From: Dyadobacter jiangsuensis
Lineage (GTDB): Bacteria; Bacteroidota; Bacteroidia; Cytophagales; Spirosomataceae
Reading direction: 5' to 3'
DNA length: 64,000 bases
Assembly: GCF_003014695.1 (NCBI RefSeq)
Contig: NZ_PYAS01000005.1
Span: 1-64,000, forward strand
Every line of letters begins with the position of its first letter. Position 1 is the first letter of the stretch. The notes beneath the pieces were generated by a model that saw nothing but the letters and a program-made list of their open reading frames with translations, was not told where the DNA came from and made no database searches. Shown one piece after another: positions 1 through 7,256 of this stretch. The position numbers and the translations under genes were made by a program.

Positions 1-95
1 AACTGCTTCTGCAGCTTTTTTCTGCTACCGGCCGCCAGATAATTAGGTGGTCAATTTGCCACGGAATCAGGTGGTCAACTTCTCCGAAATACCCA
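1..95. mobile_element. End of an IS21-like insertion sequence, cut by the window edge
   Basis: Two direct copies of AGGTGGTCAA (45-54 and 69-78) lie 24 bp apart in non-coding DNA. Repeated blocks containing GTGGTCAA are typical of the multi-repeat terminal ends of IS21-family elements in Bacteroidota; this is recalled from the family, not matched. The orientation suggests that the element body lies to the left of position 1 and that the end is near position 95 (CCCA). No istA or istB coding sequence is visible, so this may be a full element or only a remnant. Confidence 0.5.
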
Positions 96-181
96 ATTAA
101 AGACGCCGTTTGATATATCTCCTTACGACTCACGTTTTTGTAAGTCTTAGGCGATTTGAGAAACTCACTAATTCGGGGACC

Positions 182-688
182 TTACTGATTTGAATCACCT
201 TTGCCCCTCACCCTCCACGTTATTTTAGGCATAAAACCCCATAACAGCTCAAATTTAAACATATCTGTCTCCACTGACGGATTTCTAGCTTCCACCGCCC
301 TGAGAAATTTCATAAAATTGTCGTTGGTCACAGACGGCAAAAGTGTGATAGATTTTTCATCACTGCCACTTACCTTATATTGGATTCTCCAATAACGATC
401 ATGTTGAAGGTTGGAGCTCAGACCGAGCTTGATCGCCGTAATAGAGGAAAGAGGAATTTTGATGTCGTTATCATAATGAAAAAATTCCTCGTCGAATTTG
501 AGATCGCGATTGAGGAACCCACTTCTGACCCAGTACAATCCAAGTGCCGAAGAAACAAAAAACATCACATCTCCTGCTCCAAGTGTCCCCCTCAGGACAA
601 GGTGGACGCCGAAAATTAAACTGGCAGTAATAACTATCAACGTGGCGAGGCGATTCATGCTGATTCCGAGGCTAGCCAAGTATTGCAA
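182..688 (-). CDS. Small membrane protein with a PH-like cytosolic part, function unknown
   Basis: A 168-residue protein with two hydrophobic segments near the N-terminus (about residues 13-32 and 37-55) followed by a soluble, beta-rich stretch containing 'IPLSSITAIKLG', the kind of pattern seen in bacterial PH-like (YdjH/bPH2-like) domains. I do not recognise a named family. An internal ATG (658-660, MNRLATLIV) would place the first membrane helix right at the N-terminus and is a plausible alternative start. The gene lies between the IS-like end and tRNA-Asn, and its next upstream neighbour on the same strand is the tRNA. The protein encoded at 910-1191 also looks PH-like, so the two could be related. 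Confidence 0.55.
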   Translation of the reverse strand: MQYLASLGISMNRLATLIVITASLIFGVHLVLRGTLGAGDVMFFVSSALGLYWVRSGFLNRDLKFDEEFFHYDNDIKIPLSSITAIKLGLSSNLQHDRYWRIQYKVSGSDEKSITLLPSVTNDNFMKFLRAVEARNPSVETDMFKFELLWGFMPKITWRVRGKGDSNQ

Positions 689-750
689 CTTTTATTGCAA
701 CCAAAGAAAAAAGCACTTAACAATTTCTTGCTAAGTGCTTCATTTTCAAG

Positions 751-824
751 CTCCCGAAGCTGGGCTCGAACCAGCGACCCTCTGATTAACAGTCAGATGC
801 TCTAACCGGCTGAGCTATTCGGGA
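751..824 (-). tRNA. tRNA-Asn (GTT)
   Basis: The reverse strand gives a complete 74-nt cloverleaf: acceptor TCCCGAA/TTCGGGA with discriminator G, D-arm GCTC...GAGC, anticodon stem TCTGA/TCAGA with loop CTGTTAA (anticodon GTT, Asn), and T-arm GCTGG-TTCGAGC-CCAGC. No CCA is encoded. Pairing is perfect in all visible stems. Confidence 0.95.
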
Positions 825-909
825 ATCATTGTCCGGTTGTTGTACTCGAATTGTGGTGCAAATCTAGTAATTCAAGTTATACGGCGCAAGTGTCAGCTTT
901 AAAAAATTA

Positions 910-1191
910 TTAGGCTTGCACCTTTGTGAGGATTAACTCCTTGACTTTCTTGGCATCTCCCTTTGTAAAATTATTAATAATTATTTCGGGACGCATGCGC
1001 GGAATGATCCGGATCGTCGAAAAAAACATCCCGCTGTCGATCTCGACGCCTGAGATATCCGAATAAAACACGAAATTATCGTTGCTTCTGAAAAGTTTCC
1101 TGACTTTGAAGGTTACCCCCTTTTCTCCGAAAGTGATTTCGTCCGGAAAAAATGGGTTCATGAGCCCGCTGGCGCTGAATCGCTCGTTCAT
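910..1191 (-). CDS. Small PH-domain-like protein, function unknown
   Basis: A 93-residue soluble protein without signal peptide or membrane segment. The pattern 'ITFGEKGVTFKVRKLF...FVFYSDISGVEID...IRIIPRMRPEIIINNF' followed by an amphipathic C-terminal helix (KGDAKKVKELILTKV) resembles a small bacterial PH-like fold (seven strands plus helix). It lies 26 bp downstream of rsmG on the same strand and may be cotranscribed with it and with the glycosyltransferase gene. The function is unknown; the fold assignment is by pattern only. Confidence 0.6.
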   Translation of the reverse strand: MNERFSASGLMNPFFPDEITFGEKGVTFKVRKLFRSNDNFVFYSDISGVEIDSGMFFSTIRIIPRMRPEIIINNFTKGDAKKVKELILTKVQA

Positions 1192-1217
1192 ATTTGAATA
1201 GGTTATTAAATGAATGC

Positions 1218-1838
1218 TTACAAAGGTACGTATACGACTTTCTTAGTTTCAAAGAATTCCTCCCCGAAAAAGTCGGAAAGCGCGTAAATCTGCGGCTTTT
1301 CTTTGATCTCCGAGAGCTCCTCGGTCAAGTCCCCACCTTTGAGATATAAAATTCCGTTCCTGCGGTCGTGGAACGAGTTCCGGCTGATGTTCTTTTTCAC
1401 CCAGCCTACAAACGGTGCCATGCGCGTCACGGCACGGCTCACGACAAATTCATAGCTGTCGTCGAGCTTTTCGGCGCGTACCTGCTCCGCTCGCACATTG
1501 TCAAGTTTTAATGCAGCCACAATTTCCTGCACCACGCGGATCTTCTTGCCAATACTATCCACAAGGTGAAACTGCGCCTCGGGGAACATAATGGCCAGCG
1601 GGACACCCGGGAAACCGCCGCCGGTGCCAACATCGAGAATGCTCGTTCCGGGGCGGAATTGCTGCACTTTGGCAATACCCAGCGAATGCAGCACGTGGCG
1701 TTCATATAATGTATCGATATCCTGCCGGGAAATCACATTCACACGGGCGTTCCAGTATTCGTACAACTCGCCCATTTGTCCAAACTTGTCGCGCTGGTCG
1801 GCAGTCAGGTCTGGAAAATACTTATCAATCAATTCCAT
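1218..1838 (-). CDS. rsmG: 16S rRNA (guanine527-N7)-methyltransferase RsmG (GidB)
   Basis: RsmG transfers a methyl group from S-adenosylmethionine to N7 of G527 in 16S rRNA, in the cytosol. The 206-residue length is usual. The SAM-binding motif 'ILDVGTGGGFPGVPLA' (about residues 67-82) and the acidic 'LVDSIGKK' turn are clear, as is the 'VSRAV' block around residue 133. The ATG at 1836-1838 overlaps the stop of the upstream glycosyltransferase gene by 10 bp, which suggests translational coupling. Loss of this enzyme gives low-level streptomycin resistance in other bacteria; nothing here suggests a defect. Confidence 0.95.
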   Translation of the reverse strand: MELIDKYFPDLTADQRDKFGQMGELYEYWNARVNVISRQDIDTLYERHVLHSLGIAKVQQFRPGTSILDVGTGGGFPGVPLAIMFPEAQFHLVDSIGKKIRVVQEIVAALKLDNVRAEQVRAEKLDDSYEFVVSRAVTRMAPFVGWVKKNISRNSFHDRRNGILYLKGGDLTEELSEIKEKPQIYALSDFFGEEFFETKKVVYVPL

Positions 1839-3010
1839 GATTTACGGGGTTTTCTGCTCGTCATGGTCAAAAACCCGAAAACGAGGTAATAAACAAAAAG
1901 TGCAAAGTCCATCAGTAAAAAGCTGAACCACTCGACGGTTTTATCCAGCTTTACATTAATAGTAATAAGCAGGAACCACTGAATGACCCATCTTACACCA
2001 AAAACGATACCGAGGTATTGCAGCAGTAACATATCTTTCACGATCAGCCCCCAGGCCAATGTAACCAGCCCGAGCAGCCACGTGCCGATGTGTGCGGCGG
2101 AAAGCATTCCGAGCAACACCTTGTTCCGCGGCTTGTAGTACCGGCTTACCGAAATATGGCGGCGCTTCTGCCGGAACCAGTCTTTCCAGTTGATTTTGGG
2201 AACGGAATACACGAAGGAATCTTCTTCAATGGAAATGGTGGTATTCGAACTTGTCGCTACTTCATTCAGGAAAATGTCGTCGTCGCCGCCGAATACGTGC
2301 TTGTGTGTGTAAAAGCCCTTGTTGGCAAAAAACACGGAGCGCTTATATAATATGTTACGGCCGACCCCCATGTAGGTCATTCCCGCGAGGGTGAACGACA
2401 GGTACTGAACAGCCGCATAAAAGGTTTCGCAGCGGATAAACCAGTTGAGCAAACCCTTTTGTTTAAAATAAGGCGAAAAACCCAACACAATATCCTTGTC
2501 CTCGGTTACCCGGGAAGTCATAGCAGTTATCCAATGGTTCGAAGCCGGACGGCAATCGGCATCTGTCATGAGCGCAATAGGGTACTTGGCCTGCTTCATG
2601 CCGACAGTCAATGCATATTTCTTGGGGGTAACGTGATTGAACTGGTCGTTAATGCGGATATACCGGATATTCTTCCAGCCGTTGATATTCTCGCGGATAT
2701 ACTCTTCACTCCCGTCATCGGACCGGTCGTCGAGCAGGATCACCTCGTATTCGGGATACTCCTGCGCATCCAGCAATGGAATGAGCTCCGTCAGGTTTTC
2801 TCTTTCATTCCAGGCGCACACCAAAACGGTTACTCCGGGCATGGCATTGCCATAATTAGCGCCCTTTCCGTAAAATGCCAGCCGTGTAAAAAAGAAGAGA
2901 TAATAGAATAACTGAACAGCTACGAACGCTCCCAGCGCATAGAGTAAAGAATCGGCCACAACAGAAGAGAGATGTAAAATTTTACCATATTCATGCAAAT
3001 ATACTGTCAT
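1829..3010 (-). CDS. Membrane glycosyltransferase, family 2
   Basis: A 393-residue protein with an N-terminal membrane helix (about 21-45), a GT-A family 2 domain ('VTVLVCAWNERENL' at 60-73, 'ILLDDRSDDGS' at 91-101, DAD at 150-152 as the metal-binding DxD, 'FRQKRRH' near 280 corresponding to the QxxRW region) and three to four C-terminal membrane helices. It probably transfers an activated sugar to a lipid or polysaccharide acceptor at the inner face of the membrane; donor and acceptor cannot be told. Start: a perfect minus-strand TAnnTTTG element (2996-3003) lies inside the annotated 5' end, so a downstream GTG (2957-2959) may be the true start. It is divergent from tgt. Confidence 0.85.
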   Translation of the reverse strand: MTVYLHEYGKILHLSSVVADSLLYALGAFVAVQLFYYLFFFTRLAFYGKGANYGNAMPGVTVLVCAWNERENLTELIPLLDAQEYPEYEVILLDDRSDDGSEEYIRENINGWKNIRYIRINDQFNHVTPKKYALTVGMKQAKYPIALMTDADCRPASNHWITAMTSRVTEDKDIVLGFSPYFKQKGLLNWFIRCETFYAAVQYLSFTLAGMTYMGVGRNILYKRSVFFANKGFYTHKHVFGGDDDIFLNEVATSSNTTISIEEDSFVYSVPKINWKDWFRQKRRHISVSRYYKPRNKVLLGMLSAAHIGTWLLGLVTLAWGLIVKDMLLLQYLGIVFGVRWVIQWFLLITINVKLDKTVEWFSFLLMDFALFVYYLVFGFLTMTSRKPRKSWN

Positions 3011-3037
3011 TGACAGGAATGTTCGAGACGTTACCCC

Positions 3038-3045
3038 TATTTTTG
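3038..3045 (+). promoter_or_regulatory. Promoter -7 element for tgt
   Basis: TATTTTTG matches the Bacteroidota -7 consensus TAnnTTTG exactly and lies 25 bp before the tgt ATG. A weak -33 candidate (ATTG, 3009-3012) has a rather long 25-bp spacer, so only the -7 part is convincing. Confidence 0.45.
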
Positions 3046-3070
3046 CACACCAGCAATTTAAAACCTTTTA

Positions 3071-4204
3071 ATGAAGTTTACATTACAAGTTGAGGATCCC
3101 CATTCGAAAGCGAGGGCCGGATTGGTCGAGACCGATCATGGGGTAATCCAGACGCCCATCTTCATGCCTGTGGGTACTGCGGGCACCGTAAAAGCGGTTC
3201 ATCAGCGTGAATTAAAGGAAGATGTAAAGGCACAGATCATCTTAGGAAATACCTATCACCTATATCTCCGTCCCGGCCTCGACATTCTTGAAAAGGCCGG
3301 CGGGCTCCATGCATTCAATGGCTGGGACAAGCCGATACTGACCGATAGCGGCGGTTACCAGGTGTATTCACTGGCCGGAACCGGCCGTAAAATAAATGAA
3401 GAGGGTGTGGTATTTAAGTCACACATTGACGGTGGCGTACACACCTTCACGCCGGAGAATGTCATGGACATCCAGCGCACCATCGGGGCCGACATTATTA
3501 TGGCGTTTGACGAGTGTACTCCCTATCCCTGCGATTTTGGCTACGCGCGCAAATCGATGGAAATGACTCACCGCTGGCTCACACGTTGCTGCAACCGGTT
3601 CGACAGCACCGAGCCGCGCTACGGCCACAGCCAGACGTTATTCCCTATTGTCCAGGGAAGTGTTTATAAAGACCTGCGGAAGCAATCCGCTGAGTTTATT
3701 GCCTCTGCCGGGCGCGAGGGCAATGCGATCGGTGGTCTTTCGGTAGGCGAGCCGGCTGAGATCATGTACGAACTTACGGAGGTAGTTTGTGATATTCTGC
3801 CAAAGGACAAGCCGCGTTACCTCATGGGTGTGGGTACACCTGCGAATATACTGGAGTGCATTTCTCTGGGCGTGGACATGTTCGATTGCGTGATGCCGAC
3901 CCGAAACGCGCGGAATGGCATGATTTTTACAACAGAAGGCATTATCAACATCCGCAACGAAAAGTGGAAGGATGATTTGTCACCGATAAACCCGGGCCTT
4001 GGCGGGCACGTTAGTACATTTTACAGTAAGGCCTATCTGAGGCATCTTGTAAAATCCGGTGAAATGCTTGGAGCGCAGATTGCGAGCATCCACAACCTGA
4101 CATTCTATTTGTGGCTGGTTAACAGTGCGAGAGAGAAAATTATCGACGGAACTTTCGCTTCATGGAAGCGCGAAATGGAAAAAAAATTGAATCAACGGCT
4201 TTGA
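3071..4204 (+). CDS. tgt: Queuine/preQ1 tRNA-guanine transglycosylase
   Basis: Tgt exchanges the guanine at position 34 of GUN-anticodon tRNAs for the queuosine precursor preQ1. The 377-residue length fits. Visible family blocks include 'ILTDSGGYQVYSL' (catalytic and substrate region near 90), 'GGLSVGEP' and 'DMFDCVMPTRNARNG' (nucleophile Asp region, about 270-285). In the E. coli enzyme the segment after this carries the zinc ligands in a CxCxxC arrangement; here the matching stretch reads 'PINPGLGGHVSTFYSKAYL' and has none of the three cysteines, although the later IHN is kept. I recall similar cysteine-poor versions in other Bacteroidota, so this is probably lineage-typical and not a defect. 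Confidence 0.93.
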   Translation: MKFTLQVEDPHSKARAGLVETDHGVIQTPIFMPVGTAGTVKAVHQRELKEDVKAQIILGNTYHLYLRPGLDILEKAGGLHAFNGWDKPILTDSGGYQVYSLAGTGRKINEEGVVFKSHIDGGVHTFTPENVMDIQRTIGADIIMAFDECTPYPCDFGYARKSMEMTHRWLTRCCNRFDSTEPRYGHSQTLFPIVQGSVYKDLRKQSAEFIASAGREGNAIGGLSVGEPAEIMYELTEVVCDILPKDKPRYLMGVGTPANILECISLGVDMFDCVMPTRNARNGMIFTTEGIINIRNEKWKDDLSPINPGLGGHVSTFYSKAYLRHLVKSGEMLGAQIASIHNLTFYLWLVNSAREKIIDGTFASWKREMEKKLNQRL

Positions 4205-4283
4205 AAGTTCAGAAAAGGAGGTTTCTTTCGGGTAAAATTTGAATTAAATATCAGGAAACTTTTCCTTTTGTATCAACTTGCGG

Positions 4284-4314
4284 TTGATTAAGTGATCTTG
4301 ATAACCTATTTTTG
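4284..4314 (+). promoter_or_regulatory. Likely promoter of the OmpA-type gene
   Basis: TATTTTTG (4307-4314) is a perfect TAnnTTTG -7 element; a GTTG (4283-4286 region) sits 20 bp upstream as a -33 candidate. It would give a 5' untranslated leader of about 110 nt, long but usual for an abundant outer-membrane protein mRNA. Confidence 0.4.
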
Positions 4315-4431
4315 TGCGCACTAGGCATTTGGTTAATGTTGCGATTAGCCGTGAAATAAATATATAACTTTACTCATAAAATTGGATATAGATCAATCCT
4401 AGTTAATCTTAATAACGCTAACTTGAATAGT

Positions 4432-5886
4432 ATGAAAAAAGTATCCCAGTTGATTGGTTCGTTTGCCTTGGGAGCAATGATGGCGCTGCCTTCATTCGCA
4501 CAGCCGCTGGTGCAACCGAATTCTCCGGATTACAATCCAAAAGCGACGTACGATGGCCCTTACAAATTGAACACCTGGTCAATTTCCGCACACTTTGGCC
4601 CAACGCTGTTTTTTGGTGATTTAAGAGAATATGACTTCTGGCCTGTTACCAAAACAAACTCTGACAGCCACAAGGAATCCGGAACTTTTCAAGGAGGCCT
4701 CACTTTGAACAAACAACTTTCTTACCTGTTCGGAGCTCGTCTGGACGCATCTCTGGGTAACCTGAGAGGTATGAAACGTCGTAACTATAACCGCTATTTT
4801 GAAGGAAGCTACTTCGATGTATCGCTTTCAGGAACTGTTAACCTGAAAGGACTTCTGATGGGCCCGAACAAAATGAAGCGCTGGAAAATTGATGCGTATG
4901 CAGGTATCGGTCAGGTGTTTTACGACGCTACCGCTTATGACCTGACAGGCGGTGTGAAACTTCGTGAGACTGGCAAGATGAACGACTGGATCGTTCCAAC
5001 CGGTTTGAACATCAACTACGAAGTAACGCCAAGAATCGACATCGGTGTTGACTTCCGTTTGACTCACACCAACTCTGATTATCTGGACGCTACTTACGGT
5101 GGTGACTATGACAGAACGCCTAACAGCTTCAACATCAAAGATCAGAAAACTTCCCACAAAGGAAACTCTGAGCTTGACAGCTACGGATACGGTGCAATCC
5201 AGGTAACTTACAAATTGGGCAAAAAGCCTTTGAAAGTTCAGAAAGTGGATGGCAAATGGGATTACAAGCCAGAAGAAGGTGGTTACTACCACCTGCGTTA
5301 CACAGACCCACGTGTACTGGTTAAGCCTCCGAAAATCCTTACACTCGAAGAAATGGACTCAGTTGCAAAAGCAAACCGTCCAAAAGATATCGACCCACGT
5401 TTGTTGCTTGATACCGACGGTGACGGTGTATCCGACTTCTTCGATAAAGAGCCAAACTCACCAGCAGGAAGCATTGTTGACGGTGCTGGTCGCGTACTCG
5501 ACTTCGATTCTTACGTGAAAAATGCATTGGCGACCGGTGCTGCTTGCTCCGAGATCTTTGCTAACGTAACATTCGATACCGACAAAAACGTATTGAAACC
5601 TGAATTCCAGGAATTGCTGAAAAACGTAGCAGCGTTGATGAACAAAAACGGATGCCGCTTGCAACTGGCTGGTCACACCGACCGTCGTGCATCTGACCGT
5701 TACAACGTCGCGCTTTCAAAACGCCGCGTAGATGCAGTGAAAAACTTCCTGATCAACGAGGCTGGTCTGCAAGACCCAAGCAAAGTGATCGTAGACTACT
5801 TCGGATCATTCAAACCGATCGCCGACAGCGCAACCCGCGCAGGTTTGCAGAAAAACCGTCGCGTAGAATTGAAACTTCTTCCCTAA
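4432..5886 (+). CDS. OmpA-family outer-membrane protein with calcium-type repeat
   Basis: A 484-residue protein starting at the ATG at 4432 (the upstream TTG at 4423 is less likely, because MKKVSQLIGSF begins a normal signal peptide ending at 'LPSFAQ'). The N-terminal two thirds is a probable outer-membrane beta-barrel with repeated aromatic strands. Then comes an acidic thrombospondin-3-like turn 'DTDGDGVSDFFDKEPNSPAG' (about 326-345), a likely calcium site, and a C-terminal OmpA peptidoglycan-binding domain with 'LQLAGHTDRRASDRYNVALS' and 'NRRVELKL'. The role is anchoring the outer membrane to peptidoglycan and/or a porin. The gene is monocistronic, ended by the hairpin at 5907. The codon use is highly regular, consistent with strong expression. 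Confidence 0.9.
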   Translation: MKKVSQLIGSFALGAMMALPSFAQPLVQPNSPDYNPKATYDGPYKLNTWSISAHFGPTLFFGDLREYDFWPVTKTNSDSHKESGTFQGGLTLNKQLSYLFGARLDASLGNLRGMKRRNYNRYFEGSYFDVSLSGTVNLKGLLMGPNKMKRWKIDAYAGIGQVFYDATAYDLTGGVKLRETGKMNDWIVPTGLNINYEVTPRIDIGVDFRLTHTNSDYLDATYGGDYDRTPNSFNIKDQKTSHKGNSELDSYGYGAIQVTYKLGKKPLKVQKVDGKWDYKPEEGGYYHLRYTDPRVLVKPPKILTLEEMDSVAKANRPKDIDPRLLLDTDGDGVSDFFDKEPNSPAGSIVDGAGRVLDFDSYVKNALATGAACSEIFANVTFDTDKNVLKPEFQELLKNVAALMNKNGCRLQLAGHTDRRASDRYNVALSKRRVDAVKNFLINEAGLQDPSKVIVDYFGSFKPIADSATRAGLQKNRRVELKLLP

Positions 5887-5906
5887 TAGTTGAAGAAACG
5901 ACTGAA

Positions 5907-5943
5907 AGAGAAAGGCTCCCGTCGGGAGCCTTTCTCTTTTTAA
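5907..5943 (+). terminator. Intrinsic terminator after the OmpA-type gene
   Basis: Perfect 14-bp stem (5907-5920 with 5924-5937, GTC loop) followed by a run of T residues at 5937-5941. Confidence 0.9.
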
Positions 5944-5997
5944 TATATTCACACGCCAAATCAATTAGCCACATCATAACAACGCAACAGGGAATTA

Positions 5998-7104
5998 ATG
6001 AAACAATATGATTATCTGGTAGTAGGAGCAGGTTTGTGGGGATCGGTATTTGCCCATGAGGCAACCAAACGCGGAAAGAAATGTCTGGTAATCGATTGCC
6101 GCGACCATATTGGCGGCAATGTGTATTGCGAGAATGTCGAAGGCATTAATGTGCATAAATACGGCGCCCATATATTTCATACCAACGACAAGGACATCTG
6201 GGATTACGTCAACTCGTTCGTTGAATTCAACCGATATACCAATTCGCCGGTAGCGAATTACAATGGAGAGCTTTACAACCTTCCATTCAATATGAATACT
6301 TTCTACCAGCTGTGGAAAGTTCGCACGCCGGAGGAAGCAAAGGAAAAAATTCGGCAGCAGGTAGAAGAAGCAGGCATTAAAGACCCACAAAATCTGGAAG
6401 AACAGGCTATCTCATTGGTTGGAACGGATATTTACGAGAAGCTGATTAAGGCCTATACCGAGAAGCAATGGGGAAGAAAAGCTACCGAACTCCCGGCATT
6501 CATCATCAAACGACTCCCCGTACGGTTTACCTTCGACAATAACTACTTCAACGACCGCTACCAGGGCATCCCCATCGGCGGCTATAACAAACTGACAGAA
6601 GGGCTCCTGAAAGACGTGGACGTTCGCCTGGGGGTAGATTTCTTTAAAGAAAGGGAAGCATTGGCGGCCCTGGCAGATACGATCGTTTACACCGGCCCTA
6701 TCGATGAATATTTCGATTTCCGCTTCGGCCAGCTCGAATACCGCAGCCTCCGCTTCGAAAATCAGCTGCTGGACCAGGATAATTATCAGGGAAATGCGGT
6801 AGTAAACTATACAGATGGCGAAACGCCTTTCACCCGCATTATTGAGCATAAGCACTTTGAGTTCGGGACACAACCCAAAACCGTGATCACACACGAGTAC
6901 CCGCAGGAATGGGTAAAAGGTGCCGAGCCCTATTACCCGGTAAACGACGACAAGAATACGGCGGTGTTCAACCAATATAAAGCACTCGCAGCAGAAGAGC
7001 CGAACGTGATTTTTGGCGGAAGGCTTGCCGAATACCGGTACTACGACATGCACCAGGTAGTAGCCTCAGCGCTGAAAAAAGTGAAAGTGCATTTCGATTC
7101 CTAG
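5998..7104 (+). CDS. glf: UDP-galactopyranose mutase
   Basis: Glf is an FAD enzyme that converts UDP-galactopyranose to UDP-galactofuranose, the donor for galactofuranose in surface glycans. The 368-residue length is usual. The N-terminal FAD motif 'VVGAGLWGSVFAHEA' (residues 7-21) and 'CRDHIGGNVY' are clear, followed by 'GAHIFHTND' and the C-terminal 'GRLAEYRYYDMHQVV' block that contacts FAD. It has its own terminator at 7121 and stands just upstream of the polysaccharide operon, so the exported glycan may contain galactofuranose; that link is inferred from position only. Confidence 0.95.
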   Translation: MKQYDYLVVGAGLWGSVFAHEATKRGKKCLVIDCRDHIGGNVYCENVEGINVHKYGAHIFHTNDKDIWDYVNSFVEFNRYTNSPVANYNGELYNLPFNMNTFYQLWKVRTPEEAKEKIRQQVEEAGIKDPQNLEEQAISLVGTDIYEKLIKAYTEKQWGRKATELPAFIIKRLPVRFTFDNNYFNDRYQGIPIGGYNKLTEGLLKDVDVRLGVDFFKEREALAALADTIVYTGPIDEYFDFRFGQLEYRSLRFENQLLDQDNYQGNAVVNYTDGETPFTRIIEHKHFEFGTQPKTVITHEYPQEWVKGAEPYYPVNDDKNTAVFNQYKALAAEEPNVIFGGRLAEYRYYDMHQVVASALKKVKVHFDS

Positions 7105-7120
7105 GAAAAAATATTTTTCG

Positions 7121-7166
7121 CTAAAAACCCTGTTTCAAGCTATTGAAACAGGGTTTTTAGTTTTTG
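7121..7166 (+). terminator. Intrinsic terminator after glf
   Basis: Perfect 18-bp inverted repeat (7121-7138 with 7143-7160, 4-nt loop) followed by TTTTT (7161-7165). Confidence 0.9.
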
Positions 7167-7256
7167 TACCAAAATTCAAAAAAAAATTTTTGTAGAAGTC
7201 GCGTTACCAAAATTACAAGCCAGCGTCTAAATGCTATCACCTAAACCGTGCAGGCA

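Noticed and set aside
7182..7192. Promoter in the A/T run upstream of the Wzz/kinase gene
   Set aside because: The region is a simple A-run/T-run without a TAnnTTTG element at a sensible distance from the start.
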